Part shown: piece by piece, positions 14,055 to 23,200 of the stretch
How positions within the stretch are numbered: position 1 is the stretch's first letter
How the letters are laid out: every line of letters begins with the position of its first letter
Source of the DNA: an uncultured Boseongicola sp.
GTDB lineage: Bacteria; Pseudomonadota; Alphaproteobacteria; Rhodobacterales; Rhodobacteraceae
DNA length: 36,043 nt
Assembly (NCBI GenBank): GCA_938016355.1
Contig: CALLWO010000148.1
Coordinates: forward strand, 1-36,043
Direction of reading: 5' to 3'
Notes under the pieces: model-generated
What the model saw: only the letters and a program-made list of their open reading frames with translations
What the model was told of the DNA's origin: nothing
Databases searched by the model: none
Position numbers and translations under genes: made by a program

Positions 14055-15471
14055 CCGACATCCGCACGCGGTTTCGCCCAGCCTCTTTGGCACCGTAAAG
14101 CGCACTGTCAGCTTCGCCCAACAGCCCTTTGACCATTTGCGCCGCGCGCTCTTGGCTCGGTGCTTCGCTCAGGACATTGTCGCGCGCTCGCGCCTCGCGA
14201 TAGCCGCCGATCGTCACGCCAATACTGACGGTTACATTGATTTTGCGCCCATCCTCCAGCGTCACGGGCGCGCGGGAGATACGGGTCCGCAAACGGTCGG
14301 CAGCCAAATGGGCACGCGTTTCGTCTGTCCCCGGCAGGACGATCAAGAACTCCTCACCGCCAAATCGCGCGACCAGGTCGATGGCCCGCAGATTTCGACG
14401 CATCCTATCTGAAATCGCCTTCAAAACCGCGTCCCCCGCCGCGTGACCTTCGGTATCGTTGATCACTTTGAAATGATCAATGTCGACCATCATCAATGTA
14501 AAAGGCCGTTTGGTATTCTCCGATGTGGCAATTGCATCAGATAGATAGGCTTGCGCGTATCGCCGATTGTAAAGACCGGTCAACGTGTCCGTAGCGGCCA
14601 GTTTCAGCGTCGTTTCCGATGACTCGCGCAATGCGTCGTCGGCCGCTTTTCTGGCGAGTAATGCCTTGATACGAATAACTAGTTCTTCCTCGCTCGCGTC
14701 GATTGGCGTCACATCGGATGCGCCACTGTCCAGCGCGATTATCGCCGCGTTCGGATCGGCATTGTCATGAAGAACCAAAATCGCGGCGTTTCGCGAATGG
14801 CTGCGCGCGCGCAACTCAGGAAGCGCATTCAACAACTTTTGGCGGTCGAGCGACTGTCCATCCAACACAAACGCATCATAGGGCGGGTCCCCGGCTTGCG
14901 CCGTCATCGCGCTTTGCGGCGTCAAAGCGCGAAACTTTGAACCAAATGCATTGGAAAGCGCACGCTTTGCCAAGCCGTCGTTGTCGCCCGAAGACACCAA
15001 TGCAACGCGCGCGGGCTTTTCAAAGGCCGCGGCTTCTTCGGCCAATCCGAAACGCGCGGCCGCTGCCTGTCGTCTTGCGATTTCTTTGGCGCTATTTGCT
15101 TCCCGCAAAACGCATCTGAGACGGGCCAGAAACAAGCTGTCTGGCACCGGCGCTGCCAGCAAATCGCGCGCTCCTGCCGCCAAAGCCCGCAACCTGCGCG
15201 CAGGCGTGGCCTTCTCATCGATGCAGATCAACGGTGGATCTGACACCTTTCCACCAATCAGGCGACGATCTTTCAACGAGGTCAGAAAAGCCTCCGGATC
15301 AGCATCGCCAACGGCAGCAAACACCACATCCGGAGCCCCGCGGCGCACCTCGACCACCGCGTCTTCTAGCGTCGCCGCGGAGTCCACTTCATAGTGGTTG
15401 GACGTCAGAAGCGAAGACAACAACATGCGCGCCGTCGCCTTGGCTTCAATGATAAGAATGCGGTTCGCCAT
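14041..15471 (-). CDS. pleD: PleD-like diguanylate cyclase (REC-REC-GGDEF)
   Basis: A 476-residue protein with the PleD order: REC1 (about 1-122), REC2 (154-275) and GGDEF (290-474). The cyclase active site is GGEEF (371-375) and the inhibitory I-site is RAID (362-365), so cyclic-di-GMP synthesis with product inhibition is expected. REC1 is degenerate: the acidic pair is Glu9-Ala10, the phospho-acceptor position is Ala53 in VVFAAVGD, and the usual Lys is missing. PleD needs phosphorylated Asp53 to dimerise, so this protein must be activated another way or be constitutive. The neighbouring DUF3572 gene is divergent, as is usual in this bacterial group. Confidence 0.85.
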   Translation of the reverse strand: MANRILIIEAKATARMLLSSLLTSNHYEVDSAATLEDAVVEVRRGAPDVVFAAVGDADPEAFLTSLKDRRLIGGKVSDPPLICIDEKATPARRLRALAAGARDLLAAPVPDSLFLARLRCVLREANSAKEIARRQAAAARFGLAEEAAAFEKPARVALVSSGDNDGLAKRALSNAFGSKFRALTPQSAMTAQAGDPPYDAFVLDGQSLDRQKLLNALPELRARSHSRNAAILVLHDNADPNAAIIALDSGASDVTPIDASEEELVIRIKALLARKAADDALRESSETTLKLAATDTLTGLYNRRYAQAYLSDAIATSENTKRPFTLMMVDIDHFKVINDTEGHAAGDAVLKAISDRMRRNLRAIDLVARFGGEEFLIVLPGTDETRAHLAADRLRTRISRAPVTLEDGRKINVTVSIGVTIGGYREARARDNVLSEAPSQERAAQMVKGLLGEADSALYGAKEAGRNRVRMSAISV

Positions 15472-15555
15472 TCCGGCCCCAGGATGTTTACAATTGTCTC
15501 TTCGCCGTTCAGTCTTTGCTGAGAACTGTTAAGAAAAGATTTCAGGAAACGTTCC

Positions 15556-15843
15556 ATGACCCCGCTTGCGCGAGATTCCGCAGAAGTTCTGGCGATCGAG
15601 GCTTTGTCTTGGTTGGTCACAAACGAGGACCTCTTGCCGGTCTTCTTGGGGTCTACCGGTGCGGGGGTCGACGACATACGCGAACGCGCGCAAGACCCGG
15701 AGTTTTTAGCATCCGTTCTGGACTTTATCCTGATGGACGACGCCTGGGTAAGTGCTTTTTGTGAAACGAAAAATTACGCGACAGACTTGCCGTTCCGTGC
15801 GCGCGGTGCGCTCCCGGGTGGTGCGCAGGTTAACTGGACTTGA
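15556..15843 (+). CDS. DUF3572 family protein
   Basis: A 95-residue all-alpha protein with the family segments AEVLAIEALSWLVTNEDLLPVFL (split by a turn) and FLASVLDFILMDDAWVSAFC. The family is small, alphaproteobacterial and of unknown function, and often lies beside pleD as here. An AGGAAA site about seven bases before the ATG fixes the start. The gene is divergent from pleD across 84 bases. Confidence 0.85.
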   Translation: MTPLARDSAEVLAIEALSWLVTNEDLLPVFLGSTGAGVDDIRERAQDPEFLASVLDFILMDDAWVSAFCETKNYATDLPFRARGALPGGAQVNWT

Positions 15844-15970
15844 GACCGCCCCAGATCACGGATTAGCGCACCGTCGAAAAACACACTCAAACTGATCGCG
15901 CAACGCCCCCACACGAACTGCGCGGGCATTCGCTCAAAAAGAATTAGAATTCCGGTAAGGTTAATCGCCG

Positions 15971-17230
15971 TTAAGCCGTCGCCTTGCGTCGCGTGCGCTT
16001 TTTGGCGTTCGAATCTATAAAATCAAGCACGAGTGGGCGGATATTGTTGCGCCAGCTCTTGCCGGCAAATATACCATAATGCCCGGCACCAGCCTCCAGA
16101 TGCGCCGCTTTCTTCGCGTCCGGCAATCCCGTCAAAAGATCAAGCGCGGCAAGGCATTGCCCCGGAGCGGAGATGTCATCACGTTCGCCTTCAACGATCT
16201 TCACGGCCACATCTGTGATTGCGCCGATATCGACTTCGCGCCCATCCACGACAAAGCGATTCTCCGCAATCTCACGATTCTTGAAAATGCGTTCGACCGT
16301 CGACAGATAGAATTCCGCCGTCATATCCATCACGGCAAGATATTCGTCATAGAATTTGTTGTGTTTGTCGTGGTCGCCGGACTGCCCCTTGGACACACGC
16401 ATGATCTGGTCGGTAAAGGCCGCCGCATGGGTCTCGCTGTTCATCGACATGAACGACGCCAGTTGCAGAAGCCCAGGGTAAACCATACGCCCGACGCCGG
16501 CGTAATTGAATCCGACGCGCTGGATGATGAACTGTTCAAGTTGGCCCATTGTCACGCGACTGCCAAAATCGGTCACATCCGTAGGTGCTGCGTCAGGATC
16601 AATCGGCCCACCGATCAATGTCAGTGTTCTTGGCTGCGCCTTGGGGTCTGCCGCCGCAAGATAGGCTGTCGCCGCCAATGCCAAAGGCGCAGGCTGGCAA
16701 ACAGCGATCACATTCAGATCTGGCCCCAAATGTTTCATGAAGTCAGAGAGGTATAGCGTATAATCTTCGACGTCGAATTTGCCTTCGCTCACTGGAATAT
16801 CGCGCGCATTGTGCCAATCCGTGATCCAGACCTCGGCGTCCGGCAAAAGGCTTTGAACGGTCGAACGCAACAACGTCGCATAATGCCCGGACATCGGTGC
16901 CACGAGCAAAATCCGTCGTTTCTTGTCCGGACGCCCATGCACGTTGAACCGAAGCAAATCGCCAAAGGGGCGTTTGAGTTCAGCATCAACCGAAACGATA
17001 TGATCGCGCCCGTCTGACGCGACAACGGCATCAATCCCCCAATCGGGTTTGGCCACCATCCGACTGAACGTCCGTTCAGTAACTTCGCCCCAAGCCGCCA
17101 TCATTTTGAAAGCAGGGTTAGGAACGATCCCCCAAATCGGGTAGGATGCAAGAGCCTGAGCCGACGCACCCGCCCACTGATTGGTGTTCCGAATGGTCTC
17201 CATGAGGTCGTACGTCATCATGTATCGCAT
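15971..17230 (-). CDS. phaZ: Intracellular poly(3-hydroxybutyrate) depolymerase
   Basis: A 419-residue protein of the PhaZ1/PhaZa1 type. It has APMSGHYATLLRSTV near residue 112 and the catalytic cysteine in VCQPAPLALAA (Cys178), plus the later ISAPGQ and EAGAGHYGIFAG segments that supply Asp and His. It breaks intracellular PHB granules into 3-hydroxybutyrate when carbon is short. The ATG at 17230 is chosen because MRYMMTYDLMETIRN is the family's N-terminus; a longer frame starts at 17347 with non-family residues and would nearly reach phaC. It is divergent from phaC, and the 128-bp gap contains TGC-rich candidate regulator sites. Confidence 0.9.
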   Translation of the reverse strand: MRYMMTYDLMETIRNTNQWAGASAQALASYPIWGIVPNPAFKMMAAWGEVTERTFSRMVAKPDWGIDAVVASDGRDHIVSVDAELKRPFGDLLRFNVHGRPDKKRRILLVAPMSGHYATLLRSTVQSLLPDAEVWITDWHNARDIPVSEGKFDVEDYTLYLSDFMKHLGPDLNVIAVCQPAPLALAATAYLAAADPKAQPRTLTLIGGPIDPDAAPTDVTDFGSRVTMGQLEQFIIQRVGFNYAGVGRMVYPGLLQLASFMSMNSETHAAAFTDQIMRVSKGQSGDHDKHNKFYDEYLAVMDMTAEFYLSTVERIFKNREIAENRFVVDGREVDIGAITDVAVKIVEGERDDISAPGQCLAALDLLTGLPDAKKAAHLEAGAGHYGIFAGKSWRNNIRPLVLDFIDSNAKKRTRRKATA

Positions 17231-17312
17231 ACGGGGGCTACCTTTGTTGAACCGGGCCAAAACGTCGCTTTGACCAAATGGAACCCGCGACGGTATGACG
17301 ACGTTAATGTTA

Positions 17313-17340
17313 TGCAACAAGAAATGCTGCAACTGCAAAA
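17313..17340. promoter_or_regulatory. TGC-rich candidate PhaR region between phaZ and phaC
   Basis: TGCAA (17313-17317), TGCTGCA (17325-17331) and TGCAA (17334-17338) cluster within 28 bases. The middle element matches the left half of the perfect palindromes before phaP; the right half is degenerate. PhaR repressors bind TGC-rich DNA, so weaker binding here is plausible. Confidence 0.35.
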
Positions 17341-17358
17341 TAGGCACAAAACCCTGTT

Positions 17359-19158
17359 ATGACAACAAAAGAAACCGATTCGACCGAAGAACTCGAACGA
17401 CTGAACGAAAATGTCGCAAAGATCGAGGAGCTCTCAGAGCGGCTGGTCAGTGCCTTGTCGCAGAAAAAACCGATCCATCCCGGACTCGAAGGGCCGGGTC
17501 AGGATCTCTATATGAAGGCGGCCACATCCTACATGAACGAGATGGTGGCAAACCCCTCAAAGATCATCGAGCATCAGGTCGGCTATTGGGGCAAAGCGCT
17601 CACCCACTACATCGAGGCGCAGCAGAACTTTGCCCAAGGCAAGCTGGAACCGCCCACGGACGAGACACCGAAAGACAAGCGCTTTTCCGACCCGATGTGG
17701 GAAACGCACCCGTTCTTTAACTACGTCAAACAGCAATATCTGATGTCAGCGCAGGCAATATCGGATGCCGTCGATCAACTCGAAGGGCTTGACGAGACGG
17801 ACACGAAGCGCGCGCGGTATTTCACCCGGCAGATCGTCGATATGATGAGCCCGGCCAATGTTCTGGCAACCAATCCGACCGCGTTGACCAAGGCTGTCGA
17901 AACCAACGGTCAAAGCCTCGTGGATGGTTTGGAAAACCTTGTACGGGATATCGAGACGAATAAAGGCGATCTCGCGGTAACGCTCGCAGATAAAAACGCT
18001 TTCAAGATCGGTGAGAACCTTGCGACGACGCCGGGCGAGGTTGTGTTTCGAAACGAGATTTTCGAACTGATACAATACGCTCCGACGACCAAAACCGTGC
18101 ACGCGACGCCGCTGATCATCTTTCCGCCCTGGATCAACAAATTCTACATTCTCGACCTCAAGGAAAAGAACAGCCTGATCCGCTGGATCGTGGAACAGGG
18201 CTACACACTTTTCGTTGTCAGCTGGAAGAACCCCGATCCAAGCTATCGCGATTTTAGCCTCGATGACTATGTCGAAAAGGGCTATTTGACCGCGATTGAC
18301 GAGACGAAGAAAATCACGGGCGAAAAGCAGGTCAATGCCGTCGGCTATTGCATCGCGGGCACGACGCTGTCGCTCACTTTGGCCCTGATGAAAAAGCGGG
18401 GCGACACGTCGATCAAGTCCGCGACATTCTTCACCACGCTCGCCGATTTCTCGGACCAGGGCGAGGTCGGCGTGTTTCTGTCGAACGATTTCGTCGATTC
18501 AATTGATGCGGAAGTCGAACAAGAAGGCATTCTCGACAAATCCATCATGTCGCGCACCTTTTCCTTCCTGCGCTCAAACGACCTTGTCTACGGGCCTGCG
18601 ATCCGCAGCTATATGATGGGCGAAGCGCCACCGGCGTTCGATCTGCTCTACTGGAATGGCGACGGAACCAATCTGCCGGGCTGCATGGCGATGCAATATT
18701 TGCGAGGCCTGTGCCAGAGCAACAAATTCGCCGACGGCGGCTTTGAGATTTTGGGCGAGACGTTGAACATAGAGGATGTCAGCGTTCCGCTTTGTGCTAT
18801 TGCGTGCGAAACCGATCATATCGCAGCATGGGACGCCAGCTATCGCGGCGTTCAGCAAATGGGCAGCCGCTCCAAGACATTCATTCTTTCCGAGTCCGGC
18901 CATATCGCAGGGATCGTCAATCCGCCCTCGAAAAAGAAATACGGACATTACACCAATGACGATTGGTCCGTTGGGCCAGAAGACTGGCGTGCCTCGGCGG
19001 AATTCCACGAAGGATCATGGTGGCCAATGTGGAGCAAGTGGCTGAAAAGCCGGTCCGGGAAAAAGGTGCCGCAACGCATTCCGGGGGACCTCAAATCGCA
19101 TCCTGCGCTGTCGCCTGCCCCAGGAAAATATGTGTCGGAAACGCCAAAATCCGCCTAA
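17359..19158 (+). CDS. phaC: Class I PHA synthase
   Basis: A 599-residue polymerase that links 3-hydroxyacyl-CoA monomers into polyhydroxyalkanoate on the granule surface. The catalytic Cys331 lies in the modified lipase box GYCIAG, with Asp486 (CETDHIAAW) and His515 (SESGHIAG) completing the triad. The length is class I and no PhaE or PhaR subunit gene adjoins. The N-terminal 100 residues are the variable helical region. No ribosome-binding site precedes the ATG, so the start is set by the N-terminal context, and translation may be leaderless or weak. Its partners here are phaZ (divergent) and phaP (downstream). Confidence 0.95.
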   Translation: MTTKETDSTEELERLNENVAKIEELSERLVSALSQKKPIHPGLEGPGQDLYMKAATSYMNEMVANPSKIIEHQVGYWGKALTHYIEAQQNFAQGKLEPPTDETPKDKRFSDPMWETHPFFNYVKQQYLMSAQAISDAVDQLEGLDETDTKRARYFTRQIVDMMSPANVLATNPTALTKAVETNGQSLVDGLENLVRDIETNKGDLAVTLADKNAFKIGENLATTPGEVVFRNEIFELIQYAPTTKTVHATPLIIFPPWINKFYILDLKEKNSLIRWIVEQGYTLFVVSWKNPDPSYRDFSLDDYVEKGYLTAIDETKKITGEKQVNAVGYCIAGTTLSLTLALMKKRGDTSIKSATFFTTLADFSDQGEVGVFLSNDFVDSIDAEVEQEGILDKSIMSRTFSFLRSNDLVYGPAIRSYMMGEAPPAFDLLYWNGDGTNLPGCMAMQYLRGLCQSNKFADGGFEILGETLNIEDVSVPLCAIACETDHIAAWDASYRGVQQMGSRSKTFILSESGHIAGIVNPPSKKKYGHYTNDDWSVGPEDWRASAEFHEGSWWPMWSKWLKSRSGKKVPQRIPGDLKSHPALSPAPGKYVSETPKSA

Positions 19159-19186
19159 ATATCTGAAAACAAAAGAAACAAAAATT

Positions 19187-19229
19187 TGCTGCATCGCAGC
19201 ATAAGGCCTTGAATTGCTGCATCGCAGCA
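19187..19229 (+). promoter_or_regulatory. Two identical PhaR-type palindromes before phaP
   Basis: The 15-base palindrome TGCTGC-ATC-GCAGCA occurs twice with no mismatch, at 19187-19201 and 19215-19229, 28 bases apart. Each contains the CTGC-N3-GCAG core described for PhaR of Rhodobacter-type bacteria. The second copy sits exactly in the spacer of the phaP promoter, so binding should block RNA polymerase. PhaR senses PHB and leaves DNA when polymer accumulates, letting phasin be made. Confidence 0.8.
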
Positions 19230-19237
19230 TGTATATC
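19209..19237 (+). promoter_or_regulatory. phaP promoter
   Basis: TTGAAT at 19209-19214 and TATATC at 19232-19237 are separated by 17 bases, close to the sigma-70 consensus. The downstream PhaR-type palindrome fills 15 of those 17 bases. The predicted start would be near 19244, leaving about 54 bases of leader before the phasin ATG. Confidence 0.65.
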
Positions 19238-19297
19238 CTTTGCAGACGCAGAAAGCGGGTCTCCCCGCTCAACGCTTTCAAATTAGGAGAGAGACCA

Positions 19298-19747
19298 ATG
19301 GCTAAAGCACAAAACGAATACACAAAGATGATGAAAGACATGATGGGCGCATTCCCAGTTGATATGACTGCGATGCAGGATGCTTTCAAATCGCAAGCTG
19401 ACTTTGCAGACAAAATGTCGAAAGTCGTTCTGGTTGCTGCTGAGAAATCCACCGAGATTTCCGCAAACTGGACAAAATCCACAATCGGTAAAGTTGGCAA
19501 CGTGACAACTGCAAAAGCCGATCCTGCGGATTACACAAAAGCAATGACAGACTTCGCTTCGGCACAAGCTGAAATGAGCTCAGAATCCATGGCTGCTTTC
19601 GCTGAAATCGCGAAAAAAGTTCAGATGGAAACTGTTGAGTTGATGATGGCCGCTGGCAAAGACATCAGCGACGACGCAACGGCTGCTGTTAAGAAAGCAA
19701 CCAACGACGTCACAGCTGCTGCTAAAAAAGCCGCTGCTGCGAAGTAA
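19298..19747 (+). CDS. phaP: Phasin, PHA granule surface protein
   Basis: A 149-residue alpha-helical, amphipathic protein rich in Ala, Lys, Asp and Met, with no cysteine or membrane helix. Relevant segments are MTAMQDAFKSQADFADKM and MAAFAEIAKKVQMETVELMMAAGKD, and the C-terminus is an Ala/Lys-rich tail. Phasins coat PHB granules and control their size and number. A TTAGGAGAG site before the ATG is close to perfect. Codons (GCT, AAA) differ from the GC-rich neighbours, as expected of a highly expressed gene. It sits behind a PhaR-controlled promoter and is followed by a strong terminator. Confidence 0.92.
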   Translation: MAKAQNEYTKMMKDMMGAFPVDMTAMQDAFKSQADFADKMSKVVLVAAEKSTEISANWTKSTIGKVGNVTTAKADPADYTKAMTDFASAQAEMSSESMAAFAEIAKKVQMETVELMMAAGKDISDDATAAVKKATNDVTAAAKKAAAAK

Positions 19748-19791
19748 TTTGACTTCCCGATAGTCAACACCTCCCTGTTGGCATCTTAAAC

Positions 19792-19820
19792 TGGCGGGTC
19801 CTTGCGACCCGCCATTTTTT
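19792..19820. terminator. Intrinsic terminator of phaP
   Basis: TGGCGGGTC (19792-19800) and GACCCGCCA (19806-19814) form a perfect nine-pair stem with a CTTGC loop, followed by six T (19815-19820). This is a classical Rho-independent terminator. It abuts the stop codon of the convergent response regulator, so it may serve both directions. Confidence 0.92.
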
Positions 19821-20208
19821 ATTCTGCAGCGCGTAAAGCCACGTGGGCGCGTAAGACGATCGAGGTCAAAAGCGCCTCAAGGTCGTCCGTTTCAATCGGC
19901 TTCTCCAGAAAATCGAACCCTTGGATGCGCTCACTCAGCTCGGATTTATTGTACCCCGACACGAACACAACAGCTGTTCCGAGACGAGCAAGCTCTATGC
20001 CAAGATCAATCGTTCGCTCACCATTGCCCAAATTCACATCCAGCAGTGCGACATCGATCCTGCCTGAATTGATCTCAAATTCCGCTGATCGCAAATTATG
20101 GGCAAGGCGCACGTCCTTGAAACCAAATTCGCTCAGGATCTGAGCCGTTTCAATTGCAACGATGATTTCGTCTTCAACATAGAGGATCGTTTTTTCAGAA
20201 AAGGTCAT
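19819..20208 (-). CDS. Single-domain response regulator
   Basis: A 129-residue receiver domain with the acidic pocket at Glu12-Asp13-Glu14, phospho-acceptor Asp57 (ALLDVNLG), Ser84 (FVSGY) and Lys103 (LEKPIE). There is no output domain. Its first 14 bases overlap the end of the large HWE kinase gene upstream, so it is coupled to that kinase and is likely its phosphorylation target. Such stand-alone receivers act through protein contacts. Confidence 0.9.
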   Translation of the reverse strand: MTFSEKTILYVEDEIIVAIETAQILSEFGFKDVRLAHNLRSAEFEINSGRIDVALLDVNLGNGERTIDLGIELARLGTAVVFVSGYNKSELSERIQGFDFLEKPIETDDLEALLTSIVLRAHVALRAAE

Positions 20209-23200
20209 ACACTACATCTTCTTCTAGTTTTCGTAACTCTTCGAATGGCACGCTCAGTTCGACGCAAAGCCCTTCGGCTTTCCAATCCATACTCACCGCC
20301 CCATGCAGACTGCCGGTTATGGTTGACGCGATCAGCTGGCTTCCAAAGCCGCGGCCTGGCTTTTGTTCAATCACCGGTCCACCGCTTTCTTCCCATCGGA
20401 ACACCACGCGGTCCTGTTCGCCGTCATCAAGGCGGAACCACCTGAAATCCACACGCCCGCTGTCTTGTGAGAACGCCCCGTATTTCGCAGCATTGGTGGC
20501 CAGTTCATGCACCGCCATGCCCAAAGCCACAGCCGCGCGCGCGTTCATTTTCAGGGTTGGACCGTGCAATGTTACGCGCTCTGGGCCGTAAACTTCGGTC
20601 AATTCCGGCGCGATCAGCGCGTGGATTTCCGCCGCGCGCCAGTTTTCTTGCGTCAGGATCTTATGCGTATGCGCCAGCGCCTTAATCCGCGAGGCCAGCG
20701 TGTCCAGAACGATCCGGTCCTCGTTCGCATCGCGTCGCGCACGACCAACAAGAGCAAGCACATTGGACAACATGTTCTTAACACGGTGCTGCAACTCCAA
20801 CATCACCCGGCGCAATTCAGCGGACATTTCGGTCTGCTCGGTGATGTCTCTGAAATTCACTCCAACCGCGACAATGTCCTCACCGTTCTTCACCGGATAC
20901 CAATCGGTCAGGAACAGCCTGCGTTCGTCCGGGCGGGCTGCTGTCGCGCCTTCAATGCGACGCGACAACACCGGTTCGCCCGTTTCCAGAACCACATCGA
21001 ATGCGCCGTTGATTTGCTCGTTAAGGTCCGGCACAACGTCACGCATTCTCTGCCCGATATGGTCTTCCACGCTCATGCCATTGATCTCGGCCATCTGCCG
21101 GTTGATCCGCAAATACGTGGTATCCGGCGCCAAAAGCGCCATTGCCTGTGGGCTGACAAAATAAAGTTGTTCAATCTCCGCCAATTGCCGTTGAGAAGCC
21201 TGGCGTTCGCGATCTGCAACCGACACCGCGCGGCTCAGCTGCGTGATATCGGTCATTGTACAAACGACGCCGCCGGTGTTTGCAAACCGATCACCAGCAT
21301 AGGGTTCGATCTTCAAAATATAACGACGGCTGCCGTCTTCCGTTGCGATTTCTTCTTCAACGGGGATCGTGCTGTCCAACACGCCCTGACAGCGATTAAT
21401 CAGATAACTCATGTCGATCTCGCCGCCGATGTCGTCGATCTTGCGGCCCCGATCGCCTTCGACAAAACGAAAGACGCTACGCGATTCCGGCGTGAAGAAC
21501 CGCAACTTCAATTTGTCGTCGAGAAACACGGTTATGATCTTTGTCGACCGCATCAGGTTGGCGATGTCGTCGTTGGCTTCGCGCAATTCCGCAACCGTAT
21601 TCTGAAGCTCATCGTTCGTGGTCGACAGCTCCTCGTTTGCCGACTGAAGCTCTTCGTTCATCGACATCATTTCTTCGTTCGAGCTTTTGAGTTCTTCGTT
21701 CGACGTCTCAAGCTCTTCGACGGTCGTGCGGATCGTCTCACGCGCCTTTTCAAGCTCAAGCTCTAGGTCATGAACATAGGAATCACCCGCACCACCGCCC
21801 TGACCCACAACAACCGCGCGATCTTCGACAAGATCGAGCCGGTCTTCAAAAACGAGGAGTCGAGAACCGTCCTCAAGATGCTCAAGCGTCAGGACAAGCC
21901 GGACCTCGCGTCCGCCCACTTTTCCCCGAAACTCCTGTTGACGCCGTCCTTCTTCGGGAAGTGCTGTCACGAACAATCTTCGGAGTGCAGGCTCAAGCTC
22001 AGGGATGATCAATTGGGTGATCCCCATCCGCGTGGATCCCGGCTTGATCCGCAAAAACTCGGATGCTCGATCCGATGTGAATGTCAAATTCCCTTTGATA
22101 TCAGTCAGTAAGAATGGTGGCGCAAATTTTGTCAGGATCGTCTGACCATAGGGCTCGTGCGACAGTTCGCGAATGGCCTCATCCGGCTCAAGCGCGCGAC
22201 CCTGGAACGGAACAGCCGTAATTGACGGGAAGTTCAACCGCCGCGCAGGACCCGGCCGGCGAGAGAAAACCCGCATCCGCGTGTCAATGCCAACGAACAG
22301 TTCGTCAAGATTGCGAGGCGTTTCGCTTGGACCGATGAACAAATAGCTGCTGTCTTTGAGCGCGTAGTGGAACACCGACATCGCAAAATTCTGGAGATCG
22401 GCCTCGAAATAGATCGTCACATTGCGACACGACACCAGATCAATGCGCGAAAACGGTGGGTCCTTGACGATGCTTTGGTTCGAAAACCGCACCATCTCGC
22501 GCAGCCTTGGGGACACTTCGTAACCGTTTGCCGTCGCTGTGAAATATGTGTTTAGAAAATTCTGCGGCACTTCGTCGACAATGGAATTGGGATAAATCCC
22601 CTTGCGCGCCACTTTGATCGCGTCTTCGTCGATATCCGTGGCAAACACCGAAACGCGCGGCGTCATGTCAGAGCGTTCAAGTTCGTCGGCGATCAACATC
22701 GCTATTGTGAAAGCCTCTTGCCCGGTCGAACATCCCGGCACCCAAACCCGCACTTCGTCGCTCTTTCCCTTTCCCTTCACGATCTCGGGGATCACCTTTT
22801 TGGCGAGGACTTCAAAGGCGTCAGGATCGCGGAAAAAGCTCGTGACGTTGATCAGAAGATCACGAAACAGTTTTGAGGCTTCAGTCTTGTTGCCGATCAG
22901 TTCCTTCAGATAATCGTTCGGATTTGTCAGGCCCAGAACCGACATCCGCACTGCCAGACGACGCAGCAATGTGGCTTGCTTGTAGTGGCTGAAGTCATGC
23001 CCGGTGCGGTAACTCACATGCTTTGACACGCGCGCAATGAATTCCGCGTCCGACAAAACCGACGGCTTGAGATCGGCTCTGATTGAAAAGTAATCACTGA
23101 TCACATCAATCATGTCTTGCGTCGGCAGAACCATATCGTCCGCGCCGGTTTCGATGGCGCTTTTGGGCATGCCGTCGTAATCGGCCTGCTTTGGATCCTG

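Noticed and set aside
20507-21766. Long 419-codon forward frame opposite the kinase
   Set aside because: It is antisense to well-supported CheR, PAS and kinase sequence and shows no family motif; a shadow frame caused by codon bias.
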